Shown here in pieces: positions 24,220-35,296 of a DNA stretch of 64,000 bases (position 1 is its first letter; every line of letters starts with the position of its first letter). Position numbers and translations under genes: made by a program. Under the pieces are notes generated by a model. It searched no databases. It was not told the origin of the DNA and saw only the letters and a list, made by a program, of their open reading frames with translations. Source of the DNA: Cornus controversa (Eukaryota > Streptophyta > Magnoliopsida > Cornales > Cornaceae); NCBI GenBank assembly GCA_026545225.1, contig CM048849.1:48467836-48531835 (forward strand). The letters run 5' to 3'.

Positions 24220-25030
24220 AGTAAACAATTGTTCAATGTCAGTCACACGAGTCGATGGTTTAATATCAAATACAGTACTACAACACAAGGAGAGAGTTGT
24301 GTTTTGGCAGTTTGTGGTGGTGGGTACTGGATTTATTGTGGATCTAATCACGGGTTGCTTTGTAGGGCTAAGCTTAGCTGTTAAACCGGCTTAATATATC
24401 CAAACAAATCAAATTATAGGCCCATTAGTTGCACCTAATGATTGAGAAACCAACATATTCCACAAGATAACAAAAAATAAAAAGAAGAAGATGATTTTGT
24501 CAACAAATTTCAATTAATTCTTCCTTCATTTTTCCATAATTTATTACTTATCAACTAATAAACTAGTACTCATTATTTTATTTCTTATTTTTATTTAATT
24601 AGAGCAGCTAAGCTTGATTAACCTGTGATTCAGCCTATAATAAGACAATCACGAATGATATTATTGTTTAATGCAATTATAAAATTTTACTAAGCATGAC
24701 AATGGTGACACCAATATATGAAGACAATTATTTTGTGCAAATCACATCTAAACTTAGTCTTCTTTAATTTACACGCATGCAGAAATATTTGGTTGGAGAG
24801 GCCAAAGTAGTATTATATAATTAAAATTAACACAGATCTTAATATAAATTATTGCATTGCATTCTTGTAACTATTTAGATTGAGAGACTTGCTTTTACAA
24901 TCTTGTAACTCAAATGGTCAAAGTGTGCATGCTCAGTGAGAACACTCGTATAATAACCTTTTCATATTCTTAATATAACTTAACTAATGAGGAGCCTATA
25001 ATTTATAAAATTAGGATAAAACAATTTAAA

Positions 25031-25250
25031 TAAATAAGACGATGAAAACTAATACGAAAAGACAAATAAAAAAAAGAGAGAGAAGAGCATGTTTCTGGCG
25101 GATAAATAAGACTGTCAAGTGTTAATATTAACTATTAGGATAAATAAGATGATGAAAACTAATACGAAAAGGCAAAGAAAAAAGAGAGAGAGAGAGAAGA
25201 GCATGTTTCTGGCAGATAAATAAGACTATCAAATGTTAATATTAATTATT
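25031..25250. repeat. Tandem duplication, about 106-110 bp per unit
   Basis: Units 25031-25136 and 25141-25250 share TAAATAAGA(C/T)GATGAAA, AGAAGAGCATGTTTCTGGC and GTTAATATTAA(C/T)TATT, with few substitutions and a variable GA tract between. Confidence 0.9.
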
Positions 25251-25544
25251 AGGTATTCATAATAATTAATATTTATTTTTTTATTAATATTGATATGTTG
25301 TAGTAAAGACTACTACTATAATAGAATTATTTTTAATTTTACTAAATTTAAATTTTCAAAAATAAGAATAAAAACATGTTTATGAATTTTTGATAAGTCA
25401 CATGTAAGTTTTTTAAACTCAATATTAATAATTTTAAAAAAACATATAGAATTTTCAAAAAAGTGTGTGTATACACACACACAAATAAAGATCAAATTGC
25501 ATTAATATTGTGGAAATGCATGTTTTTGCAAAGTATGTGAGGCT

Positions 25545-25640
25545 CACACAAGTTATAGCTCAATTGGTAAGGCCTTTGTGATCCATGGATTTTTTTGTTT
25601 GAGACTCACTAAATGATGCACATGATTTGTGATGGAGTTT
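25545..25640 (+). mobile_element. SINE-like fragment with a tRNA A box
   Basis: TTATAGCTCAATTGGTAAGG matches the tRNA A-box pattern TRGCNNAnnGG. A weak B-box-like GTTTGAGACTC follows about 45 nt later. It is too degraded for a tRNA gene. Confidence 0.45.
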
Positions 25641-25661
25641 GTAAACTATTCGACAGTTTAA

Positions 25662-25731
25662 AGTGACTGGGTTTAGGGTTACAACTCGGACAGGTTAAAA
25701 GTGACTGGGTTTAGGGTTACAACTCGGACAG
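25662..25731. repeat. Two identical 32-bp units, 38 bp apart
   Basis: AGTGACTGGGTTTAGGGTTA followed by CAACTCGGACAG occurs at 25662-25693 and again at 25700-25731 with no differences. Confidence 0.9.
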
Positions 25732-27191
25732 ATTGGACGGGTTAGAGGTACAGCTCGAATTCAACCCTACATATAAAATGTTCAATCATAACTCAACTCT
25801 AACCTTACTTCTAACCCTAACTACTCAACCCTAGCCCAACCCATCTTTAAATTTTTAAACTCAGGTTGAGATTTCGGATTAAAAAGTCGAGTTAATTCGA
25901 GTTATCTATATCATCAATCTCCATGTTAAAAATTTAAAGTGATCTTTAATAAGTTTTATATTAGTTTACTCTAACCACACAAAAAAATTAAGAACTTAAT
26001 GCAAATTTTAAAAAAATTACAAACAAATTTTTAAGAAATTAATTATCCAAAGTGTTAACATACAATAAACTAAGATTTAAATAAAAGAAATTGAAAAGAA
26101 AAATGTTATCATAATTTGAATATTATATATAATATATTTAAAATAAAAAATATGTATAAAAATAATATTACAATTTGAGTTCGGGTTAAAGTTGGACTTG
26201 GGTTGTTGGCACCTCAAACTAAGTCTAACCCTAATTAAATTCGGGTTAAGATTTTTCAACTTAAGCTTAACCCTAATTGTAAAAATAATTATCCAATTTA
26301 TAAAAAAAAATCGAATTAAGTTCAAGTTGTCCAAGCCGAGATTGATTCGTTACTTAAAAAGTTAAAAAACAAAAATAAAAATCCAAAGCAAGAAAAAGGA
26401 CTGTACGTTTAAAGCATACTGTTGACAGTATTAAGACTTGGGGAATCTCTCCTTTTTGTGACTGACAAATAGGGAAGGTTTTTATTCGATCCTGCAATCG
26501 AGTTCTTCCCCCCTCAAAAGAAGGAAAAGCAGAAAGGAAAGGTCTCTGGTGTCCACCAACAAGAAGTTGCTTGTACACCAAAAAAACACACACACACAAT
26601 ATGTTATGTTCAGTAGCGTACAAAAAAAAAACAGGTGGTGGTGGTGCATTTGACCAAGTCAAATCAGGCAAAAGGGCTCTGTTAAATTCAAAGATCTCCT
26701 GCTGAATCTACTGATTTGCAGCTGGATTCTATGTTCAATGTTTCTTCTTCTAAGTTTGTTTACTTTCCCATCACTCTGATCACTTTTGATCAAATAAATA
26801 TTTTGTGTTGATTGTTGGTTAGTCTTTGGCATCTTCTAATCATGTCACCTTTTGGACTAGTTTCCTCGATTAATATGATTGAATCCAAATCTTGTACCTA
26901 GTCAATTTAATTAGAATCACAATGTCTCAATTGATGATTGGTCTGATTAAGTACTTATACATAAAACATCAAACATCAGTTCACTTGGGTGATTCTGAGC
27001 TTGTAATTAGCTTTCTTTTTATGACTAACTACTCTGAATGACAAGTAAGGTCTGTCCCTCCCTCATCCACACCCAAATGTTAGTGTTTGGTTTATTTGTT
27101 TGGACTCCTTAGCTGGACTATCTAACATTATCCAATTGGAAAAATGAAGAAACAAGTCACAGTCAAGAGGTTTAGTTAGTTACCTTTACAC

Positions 27192-27193
<2 letters not shown>

Positions 27194-27226
<33 letters not shown>
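27194..27226. repeat. (GA)n microsatellite
   Basis: About 16 GA units without interruption. Confidence 0.95.
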
Positions 27227-27227
<1 letters not shown>

Positions 27228-28242
27228 TTGAAGCTGACATCCTTTGAGAATATGGATTTCCTCTCATCATGCCTGCCCGGAAGTCCTACCCACCAAAAGC
27301 CCATCTAGGCATTGACTGCTCTGTCAAATTTTACTTGGGATTTTCCTCTATTAGGCTGCATGAAGTACTGTTCTGGTAATTGTTCAGTTTCAGTCTTGTA
27401 ATCCAATTCCTTGTCTATCGATAGTTAACTAATCTCTTTTATCTTTTCAGAGGATGCCATGATCATCTTCTACTCGTCAGAGTGTATCTAGCCTTCCGAA
27501 CCTTCAAACAGAATTATGTACAGGCACAGCTAGTTGACTGTTAGCTTTGGTTACTTCCATCTTTGTGTAGGCACTTTCAACACATAGCAAGATCATCATC
27601 AAGCAAATTCAAAATGCCAAAATTCCATGTGCATAATCACAATGGGCAAAAATATGCTGCCTACTTTCAGCTTCACATCCAAACAAATTGTATGCACCAT
27701 CAACCTTTTAGTTTTTCCTTAACAATGGTAAAACTCTCAAGAATTAGACATGTCTCTAATCTTCTCGTCCCACCAACCTGCGTAGACGAGACCAGCACTA
27801 GGCAACGACCTTTTTTTTTTATGAAACAGTCACTATTTCTTTTTTTGGTTCCCCAAAGGAAACAGTCTTTTTTTTTTTTTTTTCACCTCCTCTTTTATAA
27901 GCCGGTGTCCTCTTCCAGAAGCTAATATCCTTGAAGGCTGTACTCAGCTCTTCATTGCACATTCGAGTTTCACATCTTTCTCTGGCTTGGTCTTAATTCT
28001 TTGGAAGTGAATCTTACTAAGGTCTGTTTTTGGCTTGCATAAATGATCAAATTACCATTCATTGATCTAAAGCAAGGGTAAACCTGCAAAGTTTCAGGTT
28101 AGAGAGTGAAATGGATGCCATGTAACTGAAAAAGAAATGTCACTTTGCAAAGGCCTCTTCAAAGAACTTCCCCATATATGAGCTTTAGTCTCTTTCAGGT
28201 TAAACAACGTTTACCCAAATTTTTCTTCGGTACCTACTTAAA

Positions 28243-30249
28243 CTATATCAGAACAGATTGGTTCCCTTTTGAGTATCCCATCTCTTGCATTAAAGGAAGA
28301 AGCTTCTCTTGTAGCAATTTGTAAATCTCCTCACTTTCAGGATGAGATTTGTCCCCCACAAAAAATACATGAGTCTTGCCATTTACTTCTATTTGACTAA
28401 TTCCAGGTACTTTTTTCACTCCTCTCTCCTTCATCTTTTTCCTTACTTGAGCAAACTCATCCCATTTCTTAGATCTTGCATAGACATTCGCCAAGAGTAT
28501 GTATCCTCCTGAATTAGTAGGTTCAAGCTCTATCAATTCCTTTCCAATGTGATTTGCCAGTCCAATGTCCCCATGCAATTTGCAAGAACTAAGCAATGCC
28601 CCTAGAACAACACCATCCCTTTCACCTGGAGGCATTTCGCGCACCACCCTCATAGCCTTGTCAATTTGTCCAGCCCGACCTAGGATGTCGACGAGGCAGG
28701 AATAGTGCTCAGCCCTTGGTGTCAAACCATAATTATGCACCATTGAGTTGAAAAGCCTTTGACCCTTCTTTACAAGACCTGCATGACTACAGGCCGACAA
28801 GACTCCAACAAAAGTAATCTCATCTGGCTCGGCTCCTGATCGAAGCATTTGTGCAAAAGCTTGTAATGCATGGTTACCATAGCCGTGATTTGAATATGCT
28901 AGTATCATCGCAGTCCAAGACACAATATCCTTTGCCTTAAGATTCTCAAAAGCAAGCAGAGCAGAACTAATATCTCCACTTCTAGAATACATTGTAACAA
29001 GGGCATTGGTATGCGATGTCTCACGCTCAAACCCAAGTCGTACAAGGAGTCCATGAGCTTGCAACAACTCTAGAATGCCTTCACATGAGGTCAGTACACT
29101 AGTGAGAGTAGTCTCATTTGGCCTAATGCAGCAGCGAAGCATGAGAGTTAGGTGCTTGAGGGCTTCACTTTTAAGCCCATTTCTAGTGTACCCACCAATC
29201 ATTGCATTCCAAGTCACTGTGTTCTTTTCCTGCATCAGTTTGAAAAGCTCACTGGCTTCGGCCATGAGGCCTTCATCAGCGTAGGCCGCAATCATTGCAT
29301 TCCATGCAGCTATGTCTTTTTTTGGCATCTGATTGAAGTATTCCCTGGCAATTTTGGTTGAACCATTTCGTGCTAGACCTGTAACCATAGTGGTCCAAGA
29401 AACTGCATTCCGATGAGGCAATGAATTAAATAGTCTAACAGCTTCATTTACTCTATTATCATCTAAACAGCCTTGAATCAAAATGTTCCAAGAATATACA
29501 TTACGCTGAGGCATTTCCCAAAACAGCTTCATTGCCTCGTCAATTTGGTAATTCTCAACATAACACTTGATCATAGTTGTCCAAGAAACCACATTTTTTC
29601 CCGGCATTTGATCAAAAGTAGCCCGAGCTTGATCAATTAAACCATTTCGAGCATAACCCAAAACCACAATAGTCCACGACACCACATTTTTCTCGGGCAT
29701 TTGCTCAAAAAGCAGGCGAGCCTCCTGGACTCGCTCGCTTCTGAAATACCCAGAAATCAAACTGGTCCAGGAGAACACGTTCCTATCAGGCATATGATCA
29801 AATACTTTCTGAGCATCGTCCATGCGACCGGCTTTTGCATAACCATCAATCATGGCAGAATCGGCGACAATGCTTCTTTCGGGCATTGCGTAGAAGAGCT
29901 TCTCGGCTCTAGGGAGATCATTGTTTTTGAGATAAATAGTGATCATTGAAGCATAAGAAACAATGTCCCTGTGAGGCATTTCATCGAACAACTTCCTCGC
30001 TTCTTGTAACTTCCCATGACGACCCAGGTTACTAATTTTTGTATTACAGTTATATCTAACATCTGCCGAGAGAGTTGAGCTTCCATACTTGAGAATGGAA
30101 TTAGTGTTTGTTTGTGATTGAAGGTTCGGTTTTGGTTTTGGTTTTGGTTTTGCTTTTGGTGTTGGTGTTGGTGTTGAGTGGTGTATGTGAAATGAATGTC
30201 GGAAACAGGGGAAGAATGAGTGAAGCCTCAAAAGATAGAGGCGATTCAT
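28243..30249 (-). CDS. PLS-class pentatricopeptide repeat protein with E/E+ C-terminus, organelle-targeted
   Basis: Single-exon ORF of 668 aa, as is usual for this family. The N-terminus (MNRLYLLRLHSFFPCF...) is rich in Arg, Ser and His without acidic residues, consistent with a mitochondrial presequence. A low-complexity Thr-Pro/Lys-Pro stretch follows at about residues 25-42. From about residue 70 onward, repeats carry the xxxMPxRNVxSW signature; most are 31-residue S-type motifs, with L and P variants later (PNETTLTSVL, PDEITFVGVLSACSHAG). The C-terminus has an E motif (LLSSCKLHGD, SGGYILLANVYA) and an E+ region (GISQIEVNGKTHVFFVGD, HPESEEIY) and ends without a DYW deaminase domain. Known family role: sequence-specific organelle RNA binding, usually C-to-U editing with a partner deaminase. 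The specific target is unknown. Confidence 0.95.
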   Translation of the reverse strand: MNRLYLLRLHSFFPCFRHSFHIHHSTPTPTPKAKPKPKPKPNLQSQTNTNSILKYGSSTLSADVRYNCNTKISNLGRHGKLQEARKLFDEMPHRDIVSYASMITIYLKNNDLPRAEKLFYAMPERSIVADSAMIDGYAKAGRMDDAQKVFDHMPDRNVFSWTSLISGYFRSERVQEARLLFEQMPEKNVVSWTIVVLGYARNGLIDQARATFDQMPGKNVVSWTTMIKCYVENYQIDEAMKLFWEMPQRNVYSWNILIQGCLDDNRVNEAVRLFNSLPHRNAVSWTTMVTGLARNGSTKIAREYFNQMPKKDIAAWNAMIAAYADEGLMAEASELFKLMQEKNTVTWNAMIGGYTRNGLKSEALKHLTLMLRCCIRPNETTLTSVLTSCEGILELLQAHGLLVRLGFERETSHTNALVTMYSRSGDISSALLAFENLKAKDIVSWTAMILAYSNHGYGNHALQAFAQMLRSGAEPDEITFVGVLSACSHAGLVKKGQRLFNSMVHNYGLTPRAEHYSCLVDILGRAGQIDKAMRVVREMPPGERDGVVLGALLSSCKLHGDIGLANHIGKELIELEPTNSGGYILLANVYARSKKWDEFAQVRKKMKERGVKKVPGISQIEVNGKTHVFFVGDKSHPESEEIYKLLQEKLLPLMQEMGYSKGNQSVLI
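30122..30176. repeat. GGTTTT/GTTGGT minisatellite in the PPR presequence
   Basis: Plus strand reads GGTTTTGGTTTTGGTTTT, then TGCTTTTGGTGTTGGTGTTG. On the coding strand this encodes the alternating Thr-Pro and Lys-Pro run just after the targeting peptide. Repeats in units of 3 or 6 keep the frame. Confidence 0.9.
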
Positions 30250-30468
30250 TGTAGTGTCCCATCAGTTGTGGTCATGGTTTTGCGTTTCAGTTAGCGATGA
30301 TGATGAATTGATGATAGTTTACAAATATAGCAATGTTATAACCTTCTCAGATATATGAGCTTTTCATATTTCAGTGGAGTGAATTGAGACAGTTTTTCTA
30401 GATATCTGAAAAGTCAAATGAATTATAGATCACTCATGAACACTACTTTATAAATAAAACTAATGCAA

Positions 30469-30994
30469 CATTTGGTATACAAAATTGAATGGAATGTAAC
30501 GTCCATTTAACTATTTTATCATTTGATAAAAAAATTTGAAGTGTGAAATTTTTGGTTGATTTTTTCAGATAGAAAGAATAAGAATTAATTTATATCTCAA
30601 GTTATGAATAATTATTCCATTCTCAAAGAAAATAAAAAAAAATTACATTCTAAAAAAAATTCACGTTCCAAATCCAAAAATCACCGTCAATGTCGCAGTT
30701 ATCACTGCCACCATCACAAGCTTCCACCCCTGCTACCTTCTACCACTACTGTCATTGTCGCTGCTTTCCATCACTGCCACCACTTACACCATCCTTCCAC
30801 ACTGATGTCGCTGCCTTCCACTACCACCGCTATTTCTTTTAAAAAAATATAGAAGAATGTTATTTTGTTAGTTTAATTTATTTGTATTTTAAATAATTCA
30901 ATTTGAAATTCATTCCATTCTTGCATTCTTTCATATTTGCAATTAAATAGTAGAATAAGAATGACCATTCTATTTCATTCTTGTGTACCAAATG
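30469..30994. mobile_element. hAT-like MITE (526 bp)
   Basis: The left end reads CATTTGGTATACAAAATTGA and the right end inverted reads CATTTGGTACACAAGAATGA, giving about 30 bp of imperfect TIR. Flanks TAATGCAA (30461-30468) and TAACGTAA (30995-31002) agree at 6 of 8 positions, fitting a decayed 8-bp TSD. The interior contains CCA/TCA-rich low-complexity sequence and no transposase. Confidence 0.65.
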
Positions 30995-31605
30995 TAACGT
31001 AATACTAATACAACGTGACATGTCACAGAAAATATATTTTTAAAACCAAAATATAAGCATATCGAGATGCAACACTAAACAACATTTCTTTGAAAATGTA
31101 AATAGTATTAAATTGATGATTTAAGAATCATATAAATATGTTGCATTTTCAATTTAATGATGTTGCATCTCGATTCAAACTATAATATGATGCAACAAAT
31201 TTATTCGAGAATGTAAACACTATTAAATCGATGATGCAACAATAACATAAATGTGTTGCATTTTTTATACAATAATGTTGCATCTAAATGTAATAAATTT
31301 TTGGTGCATGTTGTTGGATATCACTCTCATATTTGCTATTGGTTCATGTGACACTCCTAACCAGATGCGTGTTAGTCCTTAAAAGATTAAAGTTTATTTT
31401 TTTTAAAACTAATTAGTTTTAGGTAAGATGGTGGCTCAAGATCCGACATGTGGTATGAGAGCTAGAACATACTATCATATTTGTTGTTGATTCATGTAAC
31501 ATTTTTTATAGAAATCCTCTTGACCCGTAAGACTACGACTTAAAATCCAACAATAGTGCACTCCATGCATTGTATATGCATGTACGTGTTATTATTTGGA
31601 CAAAT

Positions 31606-31915
31606 TACACATAAGTAGAACGCTTGAAATTTATTACTTTCATCTTCTCTGAGGTTTGACGAGTGTGTTCAATTACACTCCTGACGTTTTCTTTTAGCTA
31701 GAACGGTTAATCAAAAATTTTAAAATGACTATTTTGCCCTTCCCTTTAATGATATTTTATATTAAAATATTGAGGATAAAAATATATTTTGCACAATAAC
31801 TTAACCGTAATTAGAGATTTAATGTCCACAGGAAATGTGAGAGTAATAACGGCAAAACCTTCCATCCGTGTGTAATATGTTCAAACTTCAAGAAAGATGA
31901 GTGTAATTTATTCTT
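31606..31915. mobile_element. Possible inverted-repeat element
   Basis: Left segment words (AAATTACAC, TTTCATCTTCTCTGAGGTTT, ATTACACTCCTGACG) appear approximately inverted near 31861-31912 (TGTAATATGTTCAAACTTCA, AGATGAGTGTAATTT). No TSD was found. Confidence 0.35.
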
Positions 31916-31919
31916 TATT

Positions 31920-32100
31920 TTGTATATAGTGAGGAGAGGTGGTGAAAGGTCGCACCTTGTTGCGACGACAAGTGCTGTGTCGTTGCCCAAAGCCATATGT
32001 TTCAAGTTCGAAATTTGGGAGTGACCTCTCTAAAAATAAAGATAAGACTTGCCGACATTTACCTCTCTCAAATCTCGCTCAAACGGAATCCTTGTGTATT
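31920..32100 (+). mobile_element. tRNA-derived SINE, near full length
   Basis: A-box-like AGGTGGTGAAAGGTCGCA is followed by GTTGCCCAAAGC, a B-box-like CAAGTTCGAAATTTGGGAG, and then GACTTGCCGACATTTACCTC and TCTCGCTCAAACGGAATCCT. The 3' half matches the copy at 5072-5215. The layout is that of a widespread plant SINE group. TSDs are not clear. Confidence 0.65.
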
Positions 32101-33193
32101 GTTACGACATTTTCTTAATATATGTTGATCCTTTTAAATTGATGAATTTAATCATCTGAATGTTGTTTAGGAGGGGGAAAAATACACGAGACGTCAAGCG
32201 CTTCCCCAACTTCCTCTAATTCTAACGGATAGAAACATGGATTGTGCATGAATGAATGAGGGCATCCCAAAAATCGAATATGTGAGACCTTTTACATGAA
32301 GCATAATAGAACTCAAACATCAAACATCTATAGTATCAACGATGGCATCCTAATGAAGAGGAGGTTAATAGTTGGACGACTTTGACTCTCTTATTCTAAG
32401 CCTTACGAAGTGGAGGTTTTTAGTATGAATTTGACCCTCTCCTTTTGAAGCAAAAAAATTCAATGACTCAAGTTTGGAGGTCTAGGATGGAGCTAGACTC
32501 GGTCTAGGGCCCAAATATTGTTACTCTTATTATGGCTACATAATTTGCAAATGTTTTTTAATGAAAAGTCTGTAAAAGAATGACTCCTTGTCCTCCATTT
32601 CTTTTTTTGAAAGAGCCAATTTAATTTTTTAGACCCAGTCCTAGTTTTTTCCTTCCTTACAATTGCTTCAGCAGGAGCTTACAAGCAAGCAATGGCTGAA
32701 ATGGTGGTTCGACTGTTGACTGTAGGTGCGATGATTTATTTCATGGACGAGGTCTCTGGTGCAAGTCCAGTATGGTCGAAAAAAAAAATAGAAGAAGCAT
32801 CTAACTCGTCCATACATGCTCCACTTGACTTGGGGTGCTTCATATAAATAAGGCCACTTGACTTGGGTGCTTCATATGCTTCGCATATGAAATATATGTC
32901 GAAGTCCTAAATAATTTCTGAAGAGTAATGCTAGTCAAAATTTATTATGAATTTCACCTTACATATATATATATATATATATAATAAATCTCTTTTGTCA
33001 GATGAAACTAAAAAATTGCAACTTTGTGACAACCAACACAATTCAATCGCATCACAAGATGTAACATTTTTCTATAAATAAAGCGCATAAAATTTTATAT
33101 AGTGTGTATCATGAAATTAATAAAAAAATATATATATATCTATCATTTTGCATACTAGAAATTAACGACTTTGACATTAACTAAGAAATTACT

Positions 33194-33760
33194 TCAAGAC
33201 ACATTAAAGAGTTGAGAAACCACAACACAAATCTCGCAAAGCCCTCTCAAATTTCGATTCATCCGAGACAACAATTTGGGGTAGTACTGTTTGGCTTCGA
33301 AAGTGGACTCACAATCTTCAGCATCACTATCAGCACCAGTTGCCAAAGTAGCCAATTCGAAGAAAGTCTCGGCATCCAAATCATTGATGGCCATTGCCAA
33401 ACCCTCAACAGCTTTACCATAATAACTCTTACATTTCTTAAGACGACGAACCAGCTCTGTACCAGCTGATCCATTCCCTGTGGTGCCATTCTTGAGAAGA
33501 AGAGCTATGTAGTCTTGGGTATGCGTGGCATTGAGATAGGCCAGGTCGAAAGAGACGTAGGCCAGCACGTAGCGGTCGGCGGTGGGTGTGCGTGGGTCGG
33601 AGTAGAGAGATTGGACGCAGAAGGTGTAGTTGGTGGTGCTTTCGCAGACGCCGTCCACGAGTTGGGACGGCGGGGTTGTTGCGGCGGAGGAGGGGTGGCG
33701 GAGTAGGAGAGAGAAAGAGAAGAAGAGAGAGAAGCGGCGGAGAGAAGGAGGACAAGACAT
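33194..33760 (-). CDS. Pectin methylesterase inhibitor / invertase inhibitor family protein
   Basis: Single-exon secreted protein of 188 aa. Residues 1-27 form a signal peptide with a Phe/Leu/Ser-rich core ending near SSAA. The family's four conserved cysteines are present: C39 and C48 (DGVCESTTNYTFC), then C110 (KKCKSYYG) and C150 (DAEDCESTF), with the usual spacing for the hairpin disulfide and the disulfide across the four-helix bundle. Three N-glycosylation sequons lie in the first half (NYT, NAT, NGT). Known family role: apoplastic or vacuolar inhibition of pectin methylesterases or acid invertases. The TNYTFCVQSL-x-SDPRT start resembles the group often annotated as putative invertase inhibitor or Pla a 1-like. 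The two activities cannot be separated by sequence alone. C3 and the C-terminal pair C174/C177 are extra cysteines. Confidence 0.93.
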   Translation of the reverse strand: MSCPPSLRRFSLFFSFSLLLRHPSSAATTPPSQLVDGVCESTTNYTFCVQSLYSDPRTPTADRYVLAYVSFDLAYLNATHTQDYIALLLKNGTTGNGSAGTELVRRLKKCKSYYGKAVEGLAMAINDLDAETFFELATLATGADSDAEDCESTFEAKQYYPKLLSRMNRNLRGLCEICVVVSQLFNVS

Positions 33761-34300
33761 GGTTGATGGTTTGCTTGAGAGAATGAAAAATGGGTGATGA
33801 AAGGTGTGTGTGTTTATATGTGTTTGTATGCATGTGTGTTGGCTTATCCGCCGCTGAAATGATTATAGTATTGCGTACGTGGGTGTCATAGTTAATGCGT
33901 GACGGGTGAGATTCTAAACGAACTAATCCAAATAATTGAGACATGATGATAAATATGATCGTTGTGCTGTTGGATCTACTCATCTAATTAAATTCCAAAG
34001 AGTCTCATTTAGTGTGGTGAAAGGAGTAAAATTTCCACCAACGAAGATACGATTCTAGTGAGAAATTTTTGTAGTTGTGTTCGGTGACGTTGATTTCTTT
34101 TAATAGTAAATAGAAAATTTATGATATCATACATTGTAATGACGCGTGTTATCATTCATACAATAAAAATCTTCTCTACAAAAATGTATCGAGAATTGAC
34201 CCAAAAATAATTGCTGGAAAGTTGAAGCTCCTCTAAAACCATGTACTTTCCAAGCTTTATTGGAACAGAACTGCTGAATTAGTTGTAACTAACGTTTAAA

Positions 34301-34380
34301 CTTTTGAACCCAACCAATCCATCTAACTGTAAATCAATAACTTTTGAATCCAACCAATCCATCTAACTGTAAATCAATCT
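34301..34380. repeat. Two tandem 40-bp units
   Basis: CTTTTGAA(C/T)CCAACCAATC followed by CATCTAACTGTAAATCAAT occurs at 34301-34340 and 34341-34380 with about three differences. Confidence 0.9.
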
Positions 34381-34624
34381 TTCCATCCAGAAAATTATGA
34401 GACAAGTCCAAGTACTCCAACATACCACAACCATGAAAAGTGGGCAAATGATCACTCAATTTAAGGATCACTCAATTTGAACCTACTAAAATTTAACAAC
34501 TTTAAACCATCAATATCTTTTTGACTAAGGGGTATGTTAGTAATTGTTCTTTTAAAGAACCCTTGGCTAGTTGAGGGGGATTTTTGTCCGAAAAAAAAAA
34601 AAAAAAATCATAAGAGAGTTCAGC

Positions 34625-34784
34625 AAATCGATAATTGTCAAGATTTTTTTTATGCAATTCGTCCTTTTTTTCTTGGTTAGTGTCACAGATATATAAACTT
34701 ATACAAATCGATAATTGTCCAGATTTTTTTTATGCAATTCGCCATTTCTTTCTTGGTAAGTGTCATAGATATATAAACTTATAC
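34625..34784. repeat. Two tandem 80-bp units
   Basis: AAATCGATAATTGTC(A/C)AGAT, TTTTTTTATGCAATTCG and GATATATAAACTTATAC recur with an exact 80-bp period and few substitutions. The pair ends 17 bp before the solo LTR. Confidence 0.9.
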
Positions 34785-34801
34785 AAACACGACTGGGTTA
34801 C

Positions 34802-35296
34802 TGTAGGTGTCGGGAAATATAAACATGTAGAATAATTATATAATAATATCAAATGTTGATAAACAAAGAACAGATGTAATAGATAGAATAATCTCTTGTT
34901 TTATTTCATTCTCTCCGAAAAATCCTCCTTTTACAATGGGGGTCTCTCTCCTTTTATACTACTTCCCCGAGCATGAGGTGGTATGATAACGATGACTTCG
35001 TCTTTAATCATTATCCTCGGTTGTCTTTATCTTGATCCTTGATGAATAGATCGTTCAAATCATACGAAGCAAGAGGTGGTAGTGCGGGTGTTGTGTCAGA
35101 TTTTTATTGGTCTATATGGTATGCTTAGGTTTGTTCTGCCCTTTATCATTCTGGCCCAGTCCATCATTCGTATGTTCAGGTCTGATTGGGTCTGTTCAGT
35201 CTTTTTTATCCTGGCCCAGCCCATCATTTGTATGGTTGGGTCTGATTTGGGCCTGGTCACTCCTTTTATTATTTTGGGCCGTTATTTTGGCCCACA
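34802..35296. mobile_element. Solo LTR (495 bp) with perfect TSD GTTAC
   Basis: Begins TGTAGGTGTCGGGAAATATA and ends TTTTGGCCCACA. GTTAC lies immediately on both sides (34797-34801 and 35297-35301). There is no internal retroelement sequence, so this is a solo LTR formed by LTR-LTR recombination. The distal half contains two diverged copies of a TGGCCCAG(T/C)CCATCATT(C/T) unit. Confidence 0.8.

Larger units (their letters stand above)
22200..28242. other. Gene-poor intergenic region upstream of WAV3-like and downstream of the PPR gene
   Basis: No gene recognised. Contents are a terminal-inverted-repeat (TIR) element (22857-23250), an AT microsatellite (24181-24217), tandem duplications at 25031-25250 and 25662-25731, a SINE-like fragment (25545-25640), repetitive Asn/Pro-word DNA to about 26350 and a GA microsatellite (27194-27226). 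The segment 26700-28200 looks less repetitive and may hold 3' UTR of the PPR gene or an unannotated RNA. A 120-codon plus-strand ORF at 27563-27925 has poly-Phe runs and no domain. Confidence 0.6.
30250..33193. other. Intergenic region upstream of the PPR gene
   Basis: No gene recognised. Holds a hAT-like MITE (30469-30994), a block of repeated TGTTGCAT words with an ATTAAAT(T/C)GATGAT motif (31060-31310), a weak inverted-repeat element (about 31606-31915), a full-length SINE (31920-32100) and an AT microsatellite near 32964-32984. The PPR promoter should lie within the first few hundred bases after 30249; no TATA box is convincing. Confidence 0.6.

Noticed and set aside
25669..25716. TTTAGGG units as an interstitial telomere repeat
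   Set aside because: Only one unit per 38-bp duplicate; no tandem TTTAGGG array.
27563..27925. 120-codon plus-strand ORF as a candidate small gene
   Set aside because: Poly-Phe runs from T-tracts, no domain, no splice or promoter support.
30604..30852. 82-codon His-rich ORF
   Set aside because: It comes from CCA/TCA-rich low-complexity sequence inside a hAT-like MITE.
31320..31556. Solo LTR between TGTTGGAT and ATCCAACA
   Set aside because: The termini look right, but the flanking 5-mers (CATGT, ATAGT) do not match and the interior contains only a weak direct repeat.
33438..33983. 181-codon ORF overlapping the PMEI gene
   Set aside because: It is in another frame of the same GC-richer coding DNA and shows no domain. 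The 188-aa frame has a signal peptide and the four family cysteines.
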